Shown here: positions 33,426 through 42,882 of the stretch, one piece after another
Numbering within the stretch: the stretch's first letter is position 1
Layout: each line of letters opens with the position of its first letter
Source: Bin5 sp965200685
GTDB taxonomy: Bacteria > Chloroflexota > Anaerolineae > Caldilineales > Caldilineaceae
NCBI GenBank assembly: GCA_965200685.1
Contig: OZ241379.1
Location: 930,001-994,000, forward strand
DNA: 64,000 nt
Reading direction: 5' to 3'
Notes under the pieces: model-generated
The model's input: only the letters and a program-made list of their open reading frames with translations
Databases searched by the model: none
Told to the model about the DNA's origin: nothing
Position numbers and translations under genes: made by a program

Positions 33426-33455
33426 ATTATAAACGTTTTTTAGAATGTATGTCAA
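33426..33455 (-). promoter_or_regulatory. Consensus promoter of IS607-type element
   Basis: On the minus strand TTGACA (33450-33455) and TATAAT (33426-33431) are both perfect boxes, 18 bases apart. They point into the HTH remnant. Confidence 0.7.
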
Positions 33456-33479
33456 TTTTCGCCCTGCTGCAGTTAGCCG

Positions 33480-33723
33480 CATTGCGAAGCAACGCTACCC
33501 GTTGCCCGTAAGGCAAGAAGGTCCGTGGACCCTCAGGATGTCCGGCTGTTTTCACGAAGAAGCGGCCCTGACCAACCCGCACTCCATACGAGATGTTGCC
33601 CGAATCCTGGGTATGTTCATCAAAGCGCGCGAAAACCTGGCCAATCCCGTTGAGGTAGGTTTCTGGGGCTTGGTCAATGCTCTTCCTATCTAGCAAGGGA
33701 TGGCTCGCTCTTGCAGTGTACAC
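33480..33723 (-). pseudogene. Kinase-like gene, 5' fragment truncated beside IS
   Basis: The first 80 residues (ETYLNGIGQVFARFDEHTQ, GNISYGVRVGQGRFFVKTAG, FLPYGQRVALLRNA) match the N-lobe of protein kinase-like/aminoglycoside phosphotransferase-like proteins, with the ATP-binding lysine in FFVKTAG. After RNA the sequence changes to IS-derived DNA and the frame ends at 33427. No C-terminal half is found on the other side of the element. It is therefore a dead gene, probably cut by the insertion and later deletion. Confidence 0.65.
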
Positions 33724-33739
33724 TGTCCGGTCTCACTGC

Positions 33740-35101
33740 TCAGGCCTTCATGATCTTCTCTAGCTCGGCGGTCAATCGCCCCTGTAGAGCTTGCAGACCC
33801 TGGATCGGGTCGGTTTTGCCAAAGGCCACTTCCTCTTCCAGCACCCAGAATTCGGAGCGGGCCAAATACCAGTTTGGATCCGAGGCAATGCCCCACACCC
33901 GAGTTCCTTCCTCCAGGCCTTGGGTGTAGAAATCAAGCCCATCATTGAGAGAGTCCATATCTAACGAAGCAATGAAACTTTTCGTCCCCATGATAAAGCC
34001 GGATACATCATACACTCGCCTGATATACTCATCGGTTGCGGTGAACTCTAGGAATTTCCAAGCTGCCTCCACGTTCTGCGAGCCGTTCAGAATCATGGCT
34101 GTGTGCGTCCCCGCGAAAAAGGGCTTCTGCCCATGTCCCGTACCATCGGGCATAAAGGAGTAGCCAAAGCGCAAGTCTTCTCTGGCATTGCGTGCCAAGG
34201 AGCCCGGTTCCCAAGAGCCACTGGCCCAGAGACCAATTTTGCCGGCCGCATGGGGGCTGGCGATGGGCTGCCCTTCCTGGCCCTCCTTAAATGCGGCGAT
34301 CTTCTCAGCACCTACCCGCTCGTAGAAAGACTTGGCAATCTGCAAAGCCTCTGCAAACTCGCTGCTGTCAAAATTGTATGCAAAGGTTTCGCCATCAAAG
34401 TAACGCTTATCCATGACCACACTCCAACAGTCCGGGTAGGTCAGAATCCCGCGAATGTCCATGCCCAGGGTTTGGACGTTGCCGTCGCTATCAATTTCTT
34501 CCAACGCATCACTCCAAGCATGTAGCGCATCAAAAGTAGCGGGTAGGTCAGTTTCATCAAGCCTCGCCTCCTGCACCAAGTTCCGGTTGCGGATCAACCC
34601 GAGCCAGCCTAGCCCTTCATTGGCCGGTAGGCCCCAGCGTTGTCCGGACCAATTGACCGCTTCCAAATGGGCCGGCTGGTAGTTATCCAGATCGACAACT
34701 GTGCTACTCTCAATGTAGTCGTCCACCGCCACCAGAGCACCACGCGCGGCCAAGGGAGCGCACAGGATCAGGTCGACCAGGTCCGGTGGGTCGCCAGCCG
34801 CATAGGCGACCAAGGTCTTATCAACGATTACCCCGCCGACTGTGCGTGGATGCATGATGATATTGGGATTTTGCTCGCTGAATAGCTCACTGCCCGCGAC
34901 TTGCCCCTCGCCACCGTCACCACCCCAGATGTACCAATAATCAAGTTCAACATCTTCTGAGGATGGCTGCTGCTCTACGCTGGCAGTTTCCCGAGCAACT
35001 GGAGAAGTTGTCGTCGGGACACAGGCCGATAGGATAGCGGCAGTGATACCAAACCCGGTGGTTTTGAGGAACGCTCGACGCGACAACTGCTCCTTGTTCA
35101 T
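33740..35101 (-). CDS. Extracellular sugar-binding lipoprotein (ABC, family 1)
   Basis: A 453-residue solute-binding protein with Tat-like SRRAFLKTTGFG, hydrophobic stretch and lipobox ILSACV. The mature part has LDYWYIWGGDGGEGQ and a typical cleft segment KIGLWASGSWEPG. It is related in type to the binding protein at 24999 but not close. No permease or ATPase gene is beside it, so it is either an orphan or works with permeases elsewhere. AAAGGAGAGA lies before ATG 35101. Confidence 0.9.
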   Translation of the reverse strand: MNKEQLSRRAFLKTTGFGITAAILSACVPTTTSPVARETASVEQQPSSEDVELDYWYIWGGDGGEGQVAGSELFSEQNPNIIMHPRTVGGVIVDKTLVAYAAGDPPDLVDLILCAPLAARGALVAVDDYIESSTVVDLDNYQPAHLEAVNWSGQRWGLPANEGLGWLGLIRNRNLVQEARLDETDLPATFDALHAWSDALEEIDSDGNVQTLGMDIRGILTYPDCWSVVMDKRYFDGETFAYNFDSSEFAEALQIAKSFYERVGAEKIAAFKEGQEGQPIASPHAAGKIGLWASGSWEPGSLARNAREDLRFGYSFMPDGTGHGQKPFFAGTHTAMILNGSQNVEAAWKFLEFTATDEYIRRVYDVSGFIMGTKSFIASLDMDSLNDGLDFYTQGLEEGTRVWGIASDPNWYLARSEFWVLEEEVAFGKTDPIQGLQALQGRLTAELEKIMKA

Positions 35102-35407
35102 GTCTCTCTCCTTTTACAGGGGGACTAACGTTCACGTCCGTCCGACGCCGCGGACCACTGTGTTCGCCACAGCCCACGAATAGGACGGATCCTCGGCTTG
35201 TGCATCCCGATATGTGGATTGGGCCATATTGGGATGGCTTGCAGGCAAAGACAAATCATGGAACGCCCTGTAGATCGTGTCGGTCCTGATTCAGACAAAT
35301 TGATTGATTAGACTATACTATAGAGGGAAAACAAAAGATCGTCAATACGATTCACTGCAGTTTGCCACTAGCAGCCCACATAGTCACCATTTCAGGCGGA
35401 GCCATCC
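35102..35407. other. Divergent intergenic region
   Basis: A 306-base gap between divergent genes. It is A/T-rich around 35290-35335 (TTGATTGATTAGACTATACTATAG), which probably holds the promoter or promoters, though no well-spaced box pair is clear. CTGCAGT occurs at about 35355, close to the start of the plus-strand gene. No gene or other repeat seen. Confidence 0.4.
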
Positions 35408-36415
35408 ATGACCATTTCTGCTCTCACCCATATCTGGAGCGAAGTGCCCCAACTATCCGATGCCCTGTCCGCGTTGCCCGCATCCGTTGTGCGTTTGGTC
35501 GGCGACCCGGCTGATCTTGTGGGCAGCGCAAAACCGGCCCAGGCGATTCTGGCCTCGTCCGGCCTCCGCTACGATGAGAAGGTATTTGCCCAGCTACCCA
35601 ATCTACGCATCTTGGTACGCACGGGCATCGGTATTGACAATGTAGACCGGGATGCGGCCACCCGACACCGCGTCGTCTTTTGCAACACCCCGGACGGCCC
35701 TACCGAATCCACAGCTGAACATACTATCGCGCTGATGCTGGCAGTGGCCAAACAGGTCAAACCGGGCATTGCACAGTTGGCCGCTGGCGAATTTGCACCT
35801 AGAGGACTTCCCCTCGGCACAGAACTGATGGGGAAGATTCTCGGGCTGGTGGGATTGGGCCGTATCGGCGCGCGGGTGGCCCACATAGGCGCACGAGGCT
35901 TTGATATGCGAGTCCTAGCCTATGACCCATACATTTCGGCAGCAAGGGCTACAGAGCTCGGCGTAGAACTTGCAGACTTGGACACAGTCATCAGCAGTGC
36001 TGACTTTCTCAGCTTGCACGCGCCATCCACGCCGGAAACCTACCATCTCATGAACGATGACCGCTTCGCGCAGATGAAAGACGACGCAATTCTTCTGAAT
36101 CTGGCCCGGGGCCCATTGGTGGACCCGGCCGCGCTGTTGGATGCTCTGGACAACGGGCGGATTCGAGGCGCAGGCCTGGATGTGTTCGAGCCGGAGCCGC
36201 CCCCCGTGGACTCCCAGCTACGCACCCATCCCAAAATCGTGGCAACTCCCCACTCGGCTACGACAACTGTCGAAGGCCGTACACGCATTGAACGCCTGGC
36301 CGTCGCGGCCGTGCTAGCCTTCTTCCGGGGCAAACGACCGCCGGATATCTGCAACCCGGCCGTGCTGGAATCTGTGCAGTTCCATGGAGCGAGGCCGGGG
36401 ATCACGAACGGCTGA
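35408..36415 (+). CDS. D-2-hydroxyacid dehydrogenase (phosphoglycerate dehydrogenase-like)
   Basis: A 335-residue NAD-dependent dehydrogenase. The Rossmann motif is GLVGLGRIGARVA near residue 147; catalytic residues lie in LNLARGPLVD (Arg), GAGLDVFEPEPPP (Glu) and VATPHSATTT (His). Length is that of short enzymes without the ACT domain of serine-pathway SerA, so it could act on phosphoglycerate, hydroxypyruvate or another 2-keto acid. Its 3' end overlaps the convergent methyltransferase gene by 14 bases. Confidence 0.87.
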   Translation: MTISALTHIWSEVPQLSDALSALPASVVRLVGDPADLVGSAKPAQAILASSGLRYDEKVFAQLPNLRILVRTGIGIDNVDRDAATRHRVVFCNTPDGPTESTAEHTIALMLAVAKQVKPGIAQLAAGEFAPRGLPLGTELMGKILGLVGLGRIGARVAHIGARGFDMRVLAYDPYISAARATELGVELADLDTVISSADFLSLHAPSTPETYHLMNDDRFAQMKDDAILLNLARGPLVDPAALLDALDNGRIRGAGLDVFEPEPPPVDSQLRTHPKIVATPHSATTTVEGRTRIERLAVAAVLAFFRGKRPPDICNPAVLESVQFHGARPGITNG

Positions 36416-37523
36416 CCACTGGTGTGAGATGGATTGTCACCTCGCTGCGATTGTGGAACAGTTGCCGGCTGTGTAAGATGTGATAGCGTTCTTGTAAAAT
36501 GGCGAAGGTCTTGTTGAGCAGCGCGCCCTGGTTGACCTGAGGCAGTTTGAGGGTCATGAGTGCTTGCGCGTGGGGATACAGAAAATCGGCGAAAGCGTTC
36601 ATCAGCCGGGCCGAATCCCGGGCATCCATCCGCATATCGTTGACGAGGAGATCGAAGGTGTCCGGGCCCTCACGCAGATAGGCGGCAGCAGTCATCTGCT
36701 TGTGACGCACGCCCCGGTCACTGGCAAGACGCCGGTCCAATGCGGCTGGGTCAACTGCGGTGACATGCTGCTTCTTTTGTCGCAGAACCCGTGTCCACCC
36801 GCCTGGGGCTGCGCCTAAATCCAAGACCACTCCGCCCGCCGGTAGGTCAAGAGAAAAGGCCTCTAGTGCTTCCAGCAGTTTGAACTCCGTCCGGCTGATC
36901 TGATCCTTCTCTCGTCGAAAACGACGGACACCGCCAGCCCAATCCGAGATGTTGTGGGATGCGAGAGAGAGGCCGAGGAATGCGTAGCGGGTAGATGGCG
37001 CGTGCGTGCTGCTGGGCATGAGACGTGGGATGAGGTCTGCTGGTACAGGCGCGCAGACGACGGACAGAATCTGAAATGGCTGCCGTACATCCAAGGGAGT
37101 GCCTGTAGCATCAAGCAGGGCGGCGGAGATGGCCCGGTTGAGGTCGAAAGGTTTATAGGGGAGTTCCCGGCCCGCTTTATGGCTGTGGTGTGCTGGCAAA
37201 ACAATGCGACTCTGGACAGAAAAGCTGATTTCTGGGTCCAGTAGGTCCGTGTACTCGGCCACGGCCATGTCGGAGAGCCGAGCCGCGTCTTTCGGTGTAG
37301 CGATAAGAGGGACCGTCAGGTCTATAGGGCAGATGTGCCGCACAAAGATCGGCGGCTCGTGGATCCACACCTCCGCCAATCCCCAGAACCCCTCATCACA
37401 GTCCACCAACCACTGGCCGGGCCCCAACTCGGCCCATGGCTGCCCGTTGATGCTATCCCGCTGAAATTCGGCCAGGGCCAATGCGTTTGATTCCGGGTTG
37501 GCGGTAAGAATGAGCTGCGGCAT
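36402..37523 (-). CDS. FtsJ-type SAM-dependent rRNA methyltransferase (RlmM-like)
   Basis: A 373-residue protein. An N-terminal substrate-binding part is followed by an FtsJ fold with GGVVLDLGAAPGGWTRVL near residue 230 (SAM site), DLLVNDMRMDA, TLKLPQ and SEVTIHLTP. This supplies the Asp, Lys and Glu of the K-D-K-E tetrad of 2'-O-ribose methyltransferases. The layout resembles RlmM, which methylates C2498 of 23S rRNA. The ATG overlaps the purB stop (TAATG), so the two are translationally coupled. Confidence 0.82.
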   Translation of the reverse strand: MPQLILTANPESNALALAEFQRDSINGQPWAELGPGQWLVDCDEGFWGLAEVWIHEPPIFVRHICPIDLTVPLIATPKDAARLSDMAVAEYTDLLDPEISFSVQSRIVLPAHHSHKAGRELPYKPFDLNRAISAALLDATGTPLDVRQPFQILSVVCAPVPADLIPRLMPSSTHAPSTRYAFLGLSLASHNISDWAGGVRRFRREKDQISRTEFKLLEALEAFSLDLPAGGVVLDLGAAPGGWTRVLRQKKQHVTAVDPAALDRRLASDRGVRHKQMTAAAYLREGPDTFDLLVNDMRMDARDSARLMNAFADFLYPHAQALMTLKLPQVNQGALLNKTFAILQERYHILHSRQLFHNRSEVTIHLTPVVSRS

Positions 37524-38959
37524 TACAGCGGTGGCAAGGGGTTTGTGGAGAGTGAATCGCTTCTGCGCTGTGGGGTTTCAAGAGCTGCCCGCAGCGCAGC
37601 CGCTATGGTCCTGGCCCGGTCCGCTGCATCGCCCACGTAAGCGGAGACATCCAGCAACTCAGCCGGCTCCACTAGGGAAGAGATACGCTGGTCCGCTAGC
37701 AGATTGTCCACTAGGGGATTCGCTTGGCCTTCTTGCAGGGCTTGCCAAGCAACCAAACAGTGCTGGCGGATGACTTCATGCAACGCCTGCCGGTCCCCGC
37801 CAGCCTTGACCGCCTCTAGCAGCAGCCGTTCCGTAGCGGCAAAGACACCATAATCCCGTAGGTTGCGGACGGTGGGGCCAGGCCAGATGATCAGTCCTTC
37901 AAATAGCTGCAAGCAGCGGGCCAATACCTCATCGGTCAGCAGGAACGCCTCCGGTAAGAAGATGCGCCTGTTGGCAGAATCATCCAAGGTGCGCTCCAGC
38001 AGGTTGAGCGCGCTATTGTCCCAGGCGATGCGAGGCAGGGCCGCCACTTGACGGGTCAGGCTATCAATATTCTCGGCAGCAACTGGGTTGCGCTTGAAGG
38101 GCATTGCGCTGGACCCTACCTGCTTTGCGCCAAAGGGTTCGCTCCACTCGCCGATGGGAGGCGATTGCAAAATACGCAGATCGAAAGCGAATTTATGCAG
38201 GCTGGCACACAGACCAGCTAGGGCATTCACCACCAGCCAGTCCTGCTTGCGTGGGTAGGTCTGGGTGGTGGCCTCAAAGGCTTGCAGGCCCAATTTCTGC
38301 ATCACCCGGTCTTCCAACTGACGAGCACTCCATTGGCTGTCAGACAGAAGTTGGTCATAGCTGGCGCTGGTGCCGACTGCCCCTTTCAACCCCTTGCCAC
38401 GGATGCCATCCCACACCTGGCGCAACTCGGTCAGATCGATCAGCAGGTCCTGGCCGTACTGGGCGAGCCGGTAGCCGACGGTCGTGGGTTCTGCAGGCTG
38501 TATATGGGTGAAAGCAATGGCGGGTGTGTCTGCTTCGGCTTCAATCCGGTCCCCCAAGGCAACCAGAACCGCCTCCAATCGCTGCAGCAGCAGAGACAGC
38601 CCAGCCCGCAAGCGCAGAGCGTCCACATTGTCCAGCACATCCATTGACGTCGCGCCCAGATGGATGATCGGAGCACCTAGCGGGCACTGCTCCGCGTATG
38701 TGTGGATCTCGGCCATCAGGTCGTGGCGGATCTCCTGCTCGATCTCCTGAGCACGTTCGATGTCAATATCATTCTGATGGGCCTGCAGATCCGCCACTTG
38801 TTCTACTGTCACCAGCCCGGCCTCGTATTGGGCCTCTGCTAGGGCTACCCACACGCGCCGCAACAGCCGCCGCTTCTCGGCCTCGCTCCAGATCTTCCGC
38901 ATCTCCCCGCTTCCATAGCGCCAAGTAAGGGGAGACAGATAGGTCTCATGGGTATACAC
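37523..38959 (-). CDS. purB: Adenylosuccinate lyase
   Basis: A 478-residue fumarase-superfamily lyase that splits adenylosuccinate and SAICAR in purine synthesis. Signature residues: HLGATSMDVLDNVDALRLR (catalytic base region), FTHIQPAEPTTVG, and the mobile loop VGSSAMPFKRNPVAAENI. The frame starts with ATG at 38959. It lies three genes from purA, the enzyme before it in the AMP branch, with the MntA/HepT pair between. Confidence 0.93.
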   Translation of the reverse strand: MYTHETYLSPLTWRYGSGEMRKIWSEAEKRRLLRRVWVALAEAQYEAGLVTVEQVADLQAHQNDIDIERAQEIEQEIRHDLMAEIHTYAEQCPLGAPIIHLGATSMDVLDNVDALRLRAGLSLLLQRLEAVLVALGDRIEAEADTPAIAFTHIQPAEPTTVGYRLAQYGQDLLIDLTELRQVWDGIRGKGLKGAVGTSASYDQLLSDSQWSARQLEDRVMQKLGLQAFEATTQTYPRKQDWLVVNALAGLCASLHKFAFDLRILQSPPIGEWSEPFGAKQVGSSAMPFKRNPVAAENIDSLTRQVAALPRIAWDNSALNLLERTLDDSANRRIFLPEAFLLTDEVLARCLQLFEGLIIWPGPTVRNLRDYGVFAATERLLLEAVKAGGDRQALHEVIRQHCLVAWQALQEGQANPLVDNLLADQRISSLVEPAELLDVSAYVGDAADRARTIAAALRAALETPQRRSDSLSTNPLPPL

Positions 38960-39012
38960 GTGTCAGGCTCCGAATACCAGAACTATAGGGGACGAGTTAC
39001 TGCCGTTGCCCT

Positions 39013-39477
39013 TCACTCACTCTCCTCTGCTGTTTGTAGCTGTGCAAGGAAGTGGCTCACATCATTGTGCAGGAGCTGATATGCCTGCCGTGCCTTGTGG
39101 AGATTGCTCTGAAGTTGTACAGGATCGACTGTGGCTATGTAAGCATGGCGGAAAAAGTGACGAAAGCCACGCAGGGCGTTCAGGAGACGAAAGGTATCCT
39201 TTGTTAGCAGAGCCGGACGCACGCCAGGGACAGGCTGTGTCATATGCTGGAGCAGAGCAGACTGCCAGCGGGCAGAATCGCTGATTTGGTTCTCAAAATG
39301 TGCGGCAACAAGTCGTAAGAGATCTTCAATTGCATTGTAGATATTATGAATCTGATAGGCAACACTCTCCAACTGTCGCACATCGTCGGCATTGAAATTT
39401 TGGGCCCGATCTTCAAGATTGATGAAGACCTCATCGATCACGACCATCTGTGTCGTTAGATCTGTGGTAAGGATCAT
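39013..39477 (-). CDS. hepT: HepT-like HEPN-domain toxin/RNase
   Basis: A 154-residue all-helical protein. The HEPN active-site motif Arg-x4-His is seen in RGFRHFFRHAY near residue 105. It overlaps the upstream nucleotidyltransferase stop as TAATG, so ATG 39477 is chosen (an ATG at 39495 is also possible). In type VII toxin-antitoxin systems HepT is the RNase toxin that is inactivated by AMP transfer from MntA. Confidence 0.85.
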   Translation of the reverse strand: MILTTDLTTQMVVIDEVFINLEDRAQNFNADDVRQLESVAYQIHNIYNAIEDLLRLVAAHFENQISDSARWQSALLQHMTQPVPGVRPALLTKDTFRLLNALRGFRHFFRHAYIATVDPVQLQSNLHKARQAYQLLHNDVSHFLAQLQTAEESE

Positions 39478-39827
39478 TACTTCTTTGGCATCCACAGAAC
39501 TCCCTTTCGTCGGATGCGGTCGGCGAACGGGACAGTGGCAAGATCGACCAGATCCACATCTCTTTCCAGCAGTGCTGAAAAACAGCCGATGGCTTCCGTC
39601 AGCACTGCAGGCCGGCTGGTTTCAATCGCGATGTCCACATCTGATGTCTCATGGAAACGGTGGGGAGACACGACAGAACCGAATATGTATGCACGGCGAA
39701 TGCCATACAAACAGCTCAATACATTCAACGCGGCCAGAGTTTGCGCGAGCAGATCTCGCCGTTCGTTCTCTAATCGGTGATAGCGCTGAACAAGTGCCTC
39801 GTCCAGCAAATGCGTATCAAAGGACAT
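39477..39827 (-). CDS. mntA: MntA-like nucleotidyltransferase antitoxin
   Basis: A 116-residue minimal nucleotidyltransferase: IFGSVVSPHRFHETSDVDIAIE holds the Gly-Ser and the Asp-x-Asp metal pair of the polymerase-beta fold. Its partner HepT is encoded immediately downstream. MntA AMPylates the toxin near its active site. The pair lies between purA and purB, but is probably autonomous. Confidence 0.88.
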   Translation of the reverse strand: MSFDTHLLDEALVQRYHRLENERRDLLAQTLAALNVLSCLYGIRRAYIFGSVVSPHRFHETSDVDIAIETSRPAVLTEAIGCFSALLERDVDLVDLATVPFADRIRRKGVLWMPKK

Positions 39828-39847
39828 ATCTGTAATGGCAGGTACTG

Positions 39848-41133
39848 CTACACAGGCACAGCATCTATGCTGAACATCTGGGTCCGCTCTGGCCCGACGG
39901 AAACGTAGGCGACGGGTACGCAGGCCAGGGCTGCGATGCGGTCGATGTAGTTCTGGGCGGCGACAGGCAGCTCCTCCCAGCTACGACAGCTCGTGGTAGA
40001 TGTACTCCAACCCGGCATTTCCTCCAAAATTGGCTGGGCGTCCATCAGCAGAGAGGTATCGGGTAGAGTATCTGTGACTACCGTGCCGTCCGCCAAACGA
40101 TAGCCAGTGCAGATCGAGAGGGTTTCGAGGCCATCGAGGATATCCAGCTTTGTGACTGCTAGGATCGTCATGCCATTTAACCAAGCTGCGTAGCGAATGG
40201 CGACGCCATCAAACCAACCGCAGCGCCGAGGGCGGCTGGTAGTAGCACCAAATTCCTGGCCTACCTCCTGCATACGTTTGCCGATAGCATCATGAAGCTC
40301 CACCGGGAAGGGACCATCCCCAACGCAAGTGCTGTACGCCTTGACGATGCCACAGACATCGTCCAGGAACGGGCGGGCAAGCCGGCCCCAGAGGTAGCAA
40401 AGGCCGCTGTCGGGTTGCTGCTAGTGACATACGGATAGATGCCCCAATCCACATCCCGCATGACGCCGAGCTGGCCTTCTAGCAGCACATCTGCACCGGC
40501 ATCCAGGGCCCTCCGCAGTATCGGCACAGTGTCCACAATGCGGTGGCCCAACTGCTGGCGGTACTCCAGCAGCAGGCCGTACAATTCTTGGCCATCTACC
40601 GCCTCGCCCCCAAGGATTTCCAGCTTGCGGTTGATGGTACGTAGCGCGTTGTCCAAGCGTCCCTCAAGCCATTCCGGATGTAAGAGATCACCCATACGCA
40701 GCCCGGAGCGGGTGGCCTTGTCACTGTAAGCTGGGCCAACACCCCGTTTCGTTGTGCCGATCGTGTCGGCACCCCTGGCCTTCTCTTCCAACTCATCAAG
40801 GGTTCGATGATAGGGGAGGAGCATCTGCGCCCGATTGCTGATCCACAACCTCTCACAACTGATGCCGATGGAATGCAGATGGGCGATCTCTTCCAATAAG
40901 GATTGGGGGTTGACCACACAGCCCGAGCCGATGAGATTGTGGACATCCGGGTAAAAGATCCCACAGGGGACTAGATGTAGCACATTTTTGCCAAAATCGT
41001 TGACAACCGTATGGCCGGCGTTGTCGCCTCCCTGAAAACGTATGACAAAATCGGCCTGCTTGGCCAGAAAGTCGATAATCCGGCCCTTTCCTTCATCGCC
41101 CCACTGGGCACCCACAACGGCTGTAACAGTCAC
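39848..41133 (-). CDS. purA: Adenylosuccinate synthetase, one-base frameshift near 40370
   Basis: Two overlapping frames together make a complete PurA of about 428 residues. The first (41133-40261) has the N-terminal P loop VVGAQWGDEGKGRIID, GGDNAGHTVV and TTKRGVGPAYSDK. The second (frame ending 39848) continues with VELHDAIGKRMQEVGQEFGATT, then SRPRRCGWFD, and ends MFSIDAVPV. The junction lies in SGAGLPARP, where one base seems missing around 40369-40373. PurA makes adenylosuccinate from IMP and aspartate. As the gene is normally essential and both halves are well conserved, a sequence error is the most likely cause. Confidence 0.85.
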
Positions 41134-41134
41134 T

Positions 41135-42712
41135 TTATTTTCTCCCCGGTCTCACCTGATAGTTCGGTGCTTCTTTGGTGATGACAACGCTGTGCGGATG
41201 GCTTTCCTGATAGCCAGCCGGGCTAATACGCACAAAACGGGCTTTGCGCCACAGGTCCGGCACACTCTCCGCACCCACGTACCCCATCCCGGAGCGCAGC
41301 CCGCCCAATAACTGATAGACGAACTCTTTGAGGAAGCCCTTGTACGGCACTTGGCCTTCAAGCCCTTCTGGGACTGTCTTGCCGTCTATCTCCGCTGCAG
41401 TACTGTTGTGGGCCTGCCCACTGGCATAGCGGTCCGCGACCCAACCTTTCCCTTTCATCGCGCCAATGCTGCCCATGCCCCGGTACTCTTTGAAGGAGCG
41501 TCCTTCGCGGATAACGATCTCGCCGGGAGATTCATGCAGGCCCGCCAACAAGCTGCCGAGCATCACCGCAGATGCACCACATGCTAGGGCTTTTGTGATA
41601 TCGCCGCTGTAACGGATGCCACCATCGGCAATGACCGGCACACCTAAGGTCGCGCCGGCTTCGGCGCACTCGACTACGGCTGTAAGCTGAGGCATCCCCG
41701 CGCCGGAGACGATGCGGGTTGTACAGATGGACCCTGCTCCCACGCCTACTTTCACTATATCTGCGCCAGCCTCGGCCAGCATCTGTACCCCTGCAGCAGT
41801 GACAACATTGCCGGCAAGAATCGGCAGTTCTGGGAAACGCCTACGCACGGCCGCGACGGTTTCGACGACCCCATGGCTGTGGCCATGGGCTGTGTCAATG
41901 GTCACAGCATCAACCCCGGCAGTAACGAGACGCTCAACTCGCAACAGCCCTTCTTCACCGACACCGATGGCACCGGCCACAAGCAAGCGCCCTCGTTCAT
42001 CTTTGGCCGACTGGGGAAAGTCCTGGCGCTTCAAAATGTCCTTATAGGTAATCAACCCCTTCAGGTAGCCAGCCTGGTCGACCAGAGGCAGCTTTTCAAT
42101 ACGATGGCGATGGAGGATCGCCTGCGCTTCTTCTAGGGTTGTCCCCAACTGTGCAGTGATCAGGTTTTCCGAAACCATATAGCCGGAGATCGGGCGTTCG
42201 TAATCGGTGGCGAAGCGCACATCCCGGTTCGTCAGAATGCCAAGCAGCAGCCCGTCATCATCAGTAATGGGGACACCGCTGATGTGATAACGACTCATCA
42301 CCTCTTCGGCAGCGGCCAATGTGTTTTGCGGACCCAAGGTAATGGGGTCGACGATCATCCCACTCTCGCTGCGTTTGACTTTGTCGATCTCTTCGGCCTG
42401 CTTCTCTATTGATAGATTGCGGTGGATGACGCCTAGGCCCCCCTGCCGGGCAAGAGCAATCGCCAACTCGGCCTCCGTAACTGTATCCATCGCAGCACTG
42501 AGAAACGGAATGGTCAAGGCAAGTTTGGGGTGGAGCTGCATGCTGATATCGACAGCTGTGGGCAACACTTCAGCGTATCCCGGTACCAACAGCACATCAT
42601 CAAAAGTCACGGCCTCCTGGCGGAACAGACTATCGGCCCGGGCCTGGGCCGTTCCGCTCGTGTGTGCCTGGGGAGGGCCGTTGCGTGTGTTTTCGATCAT
42701 AAAGACAGCCAT
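41135..42712 (-). CDS. guaB: Inosine-5'-monophosphate dehydrogenase
   Basis: A 525-residue IMPDH with all parts: TFDDVLLVPGYAEVLP after a 35-residue N-terminal extension, two CBS motifs (residues about 115-235), and the catalytic Cys loop GVGAGSICTTRIVSGAGMPQ, followed by the flap segment containing the KGKGWVADRYASGQ region. It oxidises IMP to XMP, the first step of GMP synthesis. GGAGGAG lies in front of ATG 42712. Its stop is one base from the purA start, so guaB and purA are one operon at the IMP branch point. Confidence 0.95.
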   Translation of the reverse strand: MAVFMIENTRNGPPQAHTSGTAQARADSLFRQEAVTFDDVLLVPGYAEVLPTAVDISMQLHPKLALTIPFLSAAMDTVTEAELAIALARQGGLGVIHRNLSIEKQAEEIDKVKRSESGMIVDPITLGPQNTLAAAEEVMSRYHISGVPITDDDGLLLGILTNRDVRFATDYERPISGYMVSENLITAQLGTTLEEAQAILHRHRIEKLPLVDQAGYLKGLITYKDILKRQDFPQSAKDERGRLLVAGAIGVGEEGLLRVERLVTAGVDAVTIDTAHGHSHGVVETVAAVRRRFPELPILAGNVVTAAGVQMLAEAGADIVKVGVGAGSICTTRIVSGAGMPQLTAVVECAEAGATLGVPVIADGGIRYSGDITKALACGASAVMLGSLLAGLHESPGEIVIREGRSFKEYRGMGSIGAMKGKGWVADRYASGQAHNSTAAEIDGKTVPEGLEGQVPYKGFLKEFVYQLLGGLRSGMGYVGAESVPDLWRKARFVRISPAGYQESHPHSVVITKEAPNYQVRPGRK

Positions 42713-42882
42713 CTCATCTCCTCCTACTGCAGTTTCCTGGCCACGCGGCTTATACTCGCCGCATTCAGATATATTGTACCATCGGATAAGAAAGGGGGTC
42801 GAATTGGAGGGAAATTATTCAAAATTACCTCAGAGTTCCTGTCTCAAGCAGGAGTATCAAGAGAATAGGAGTGGCATTGCAC

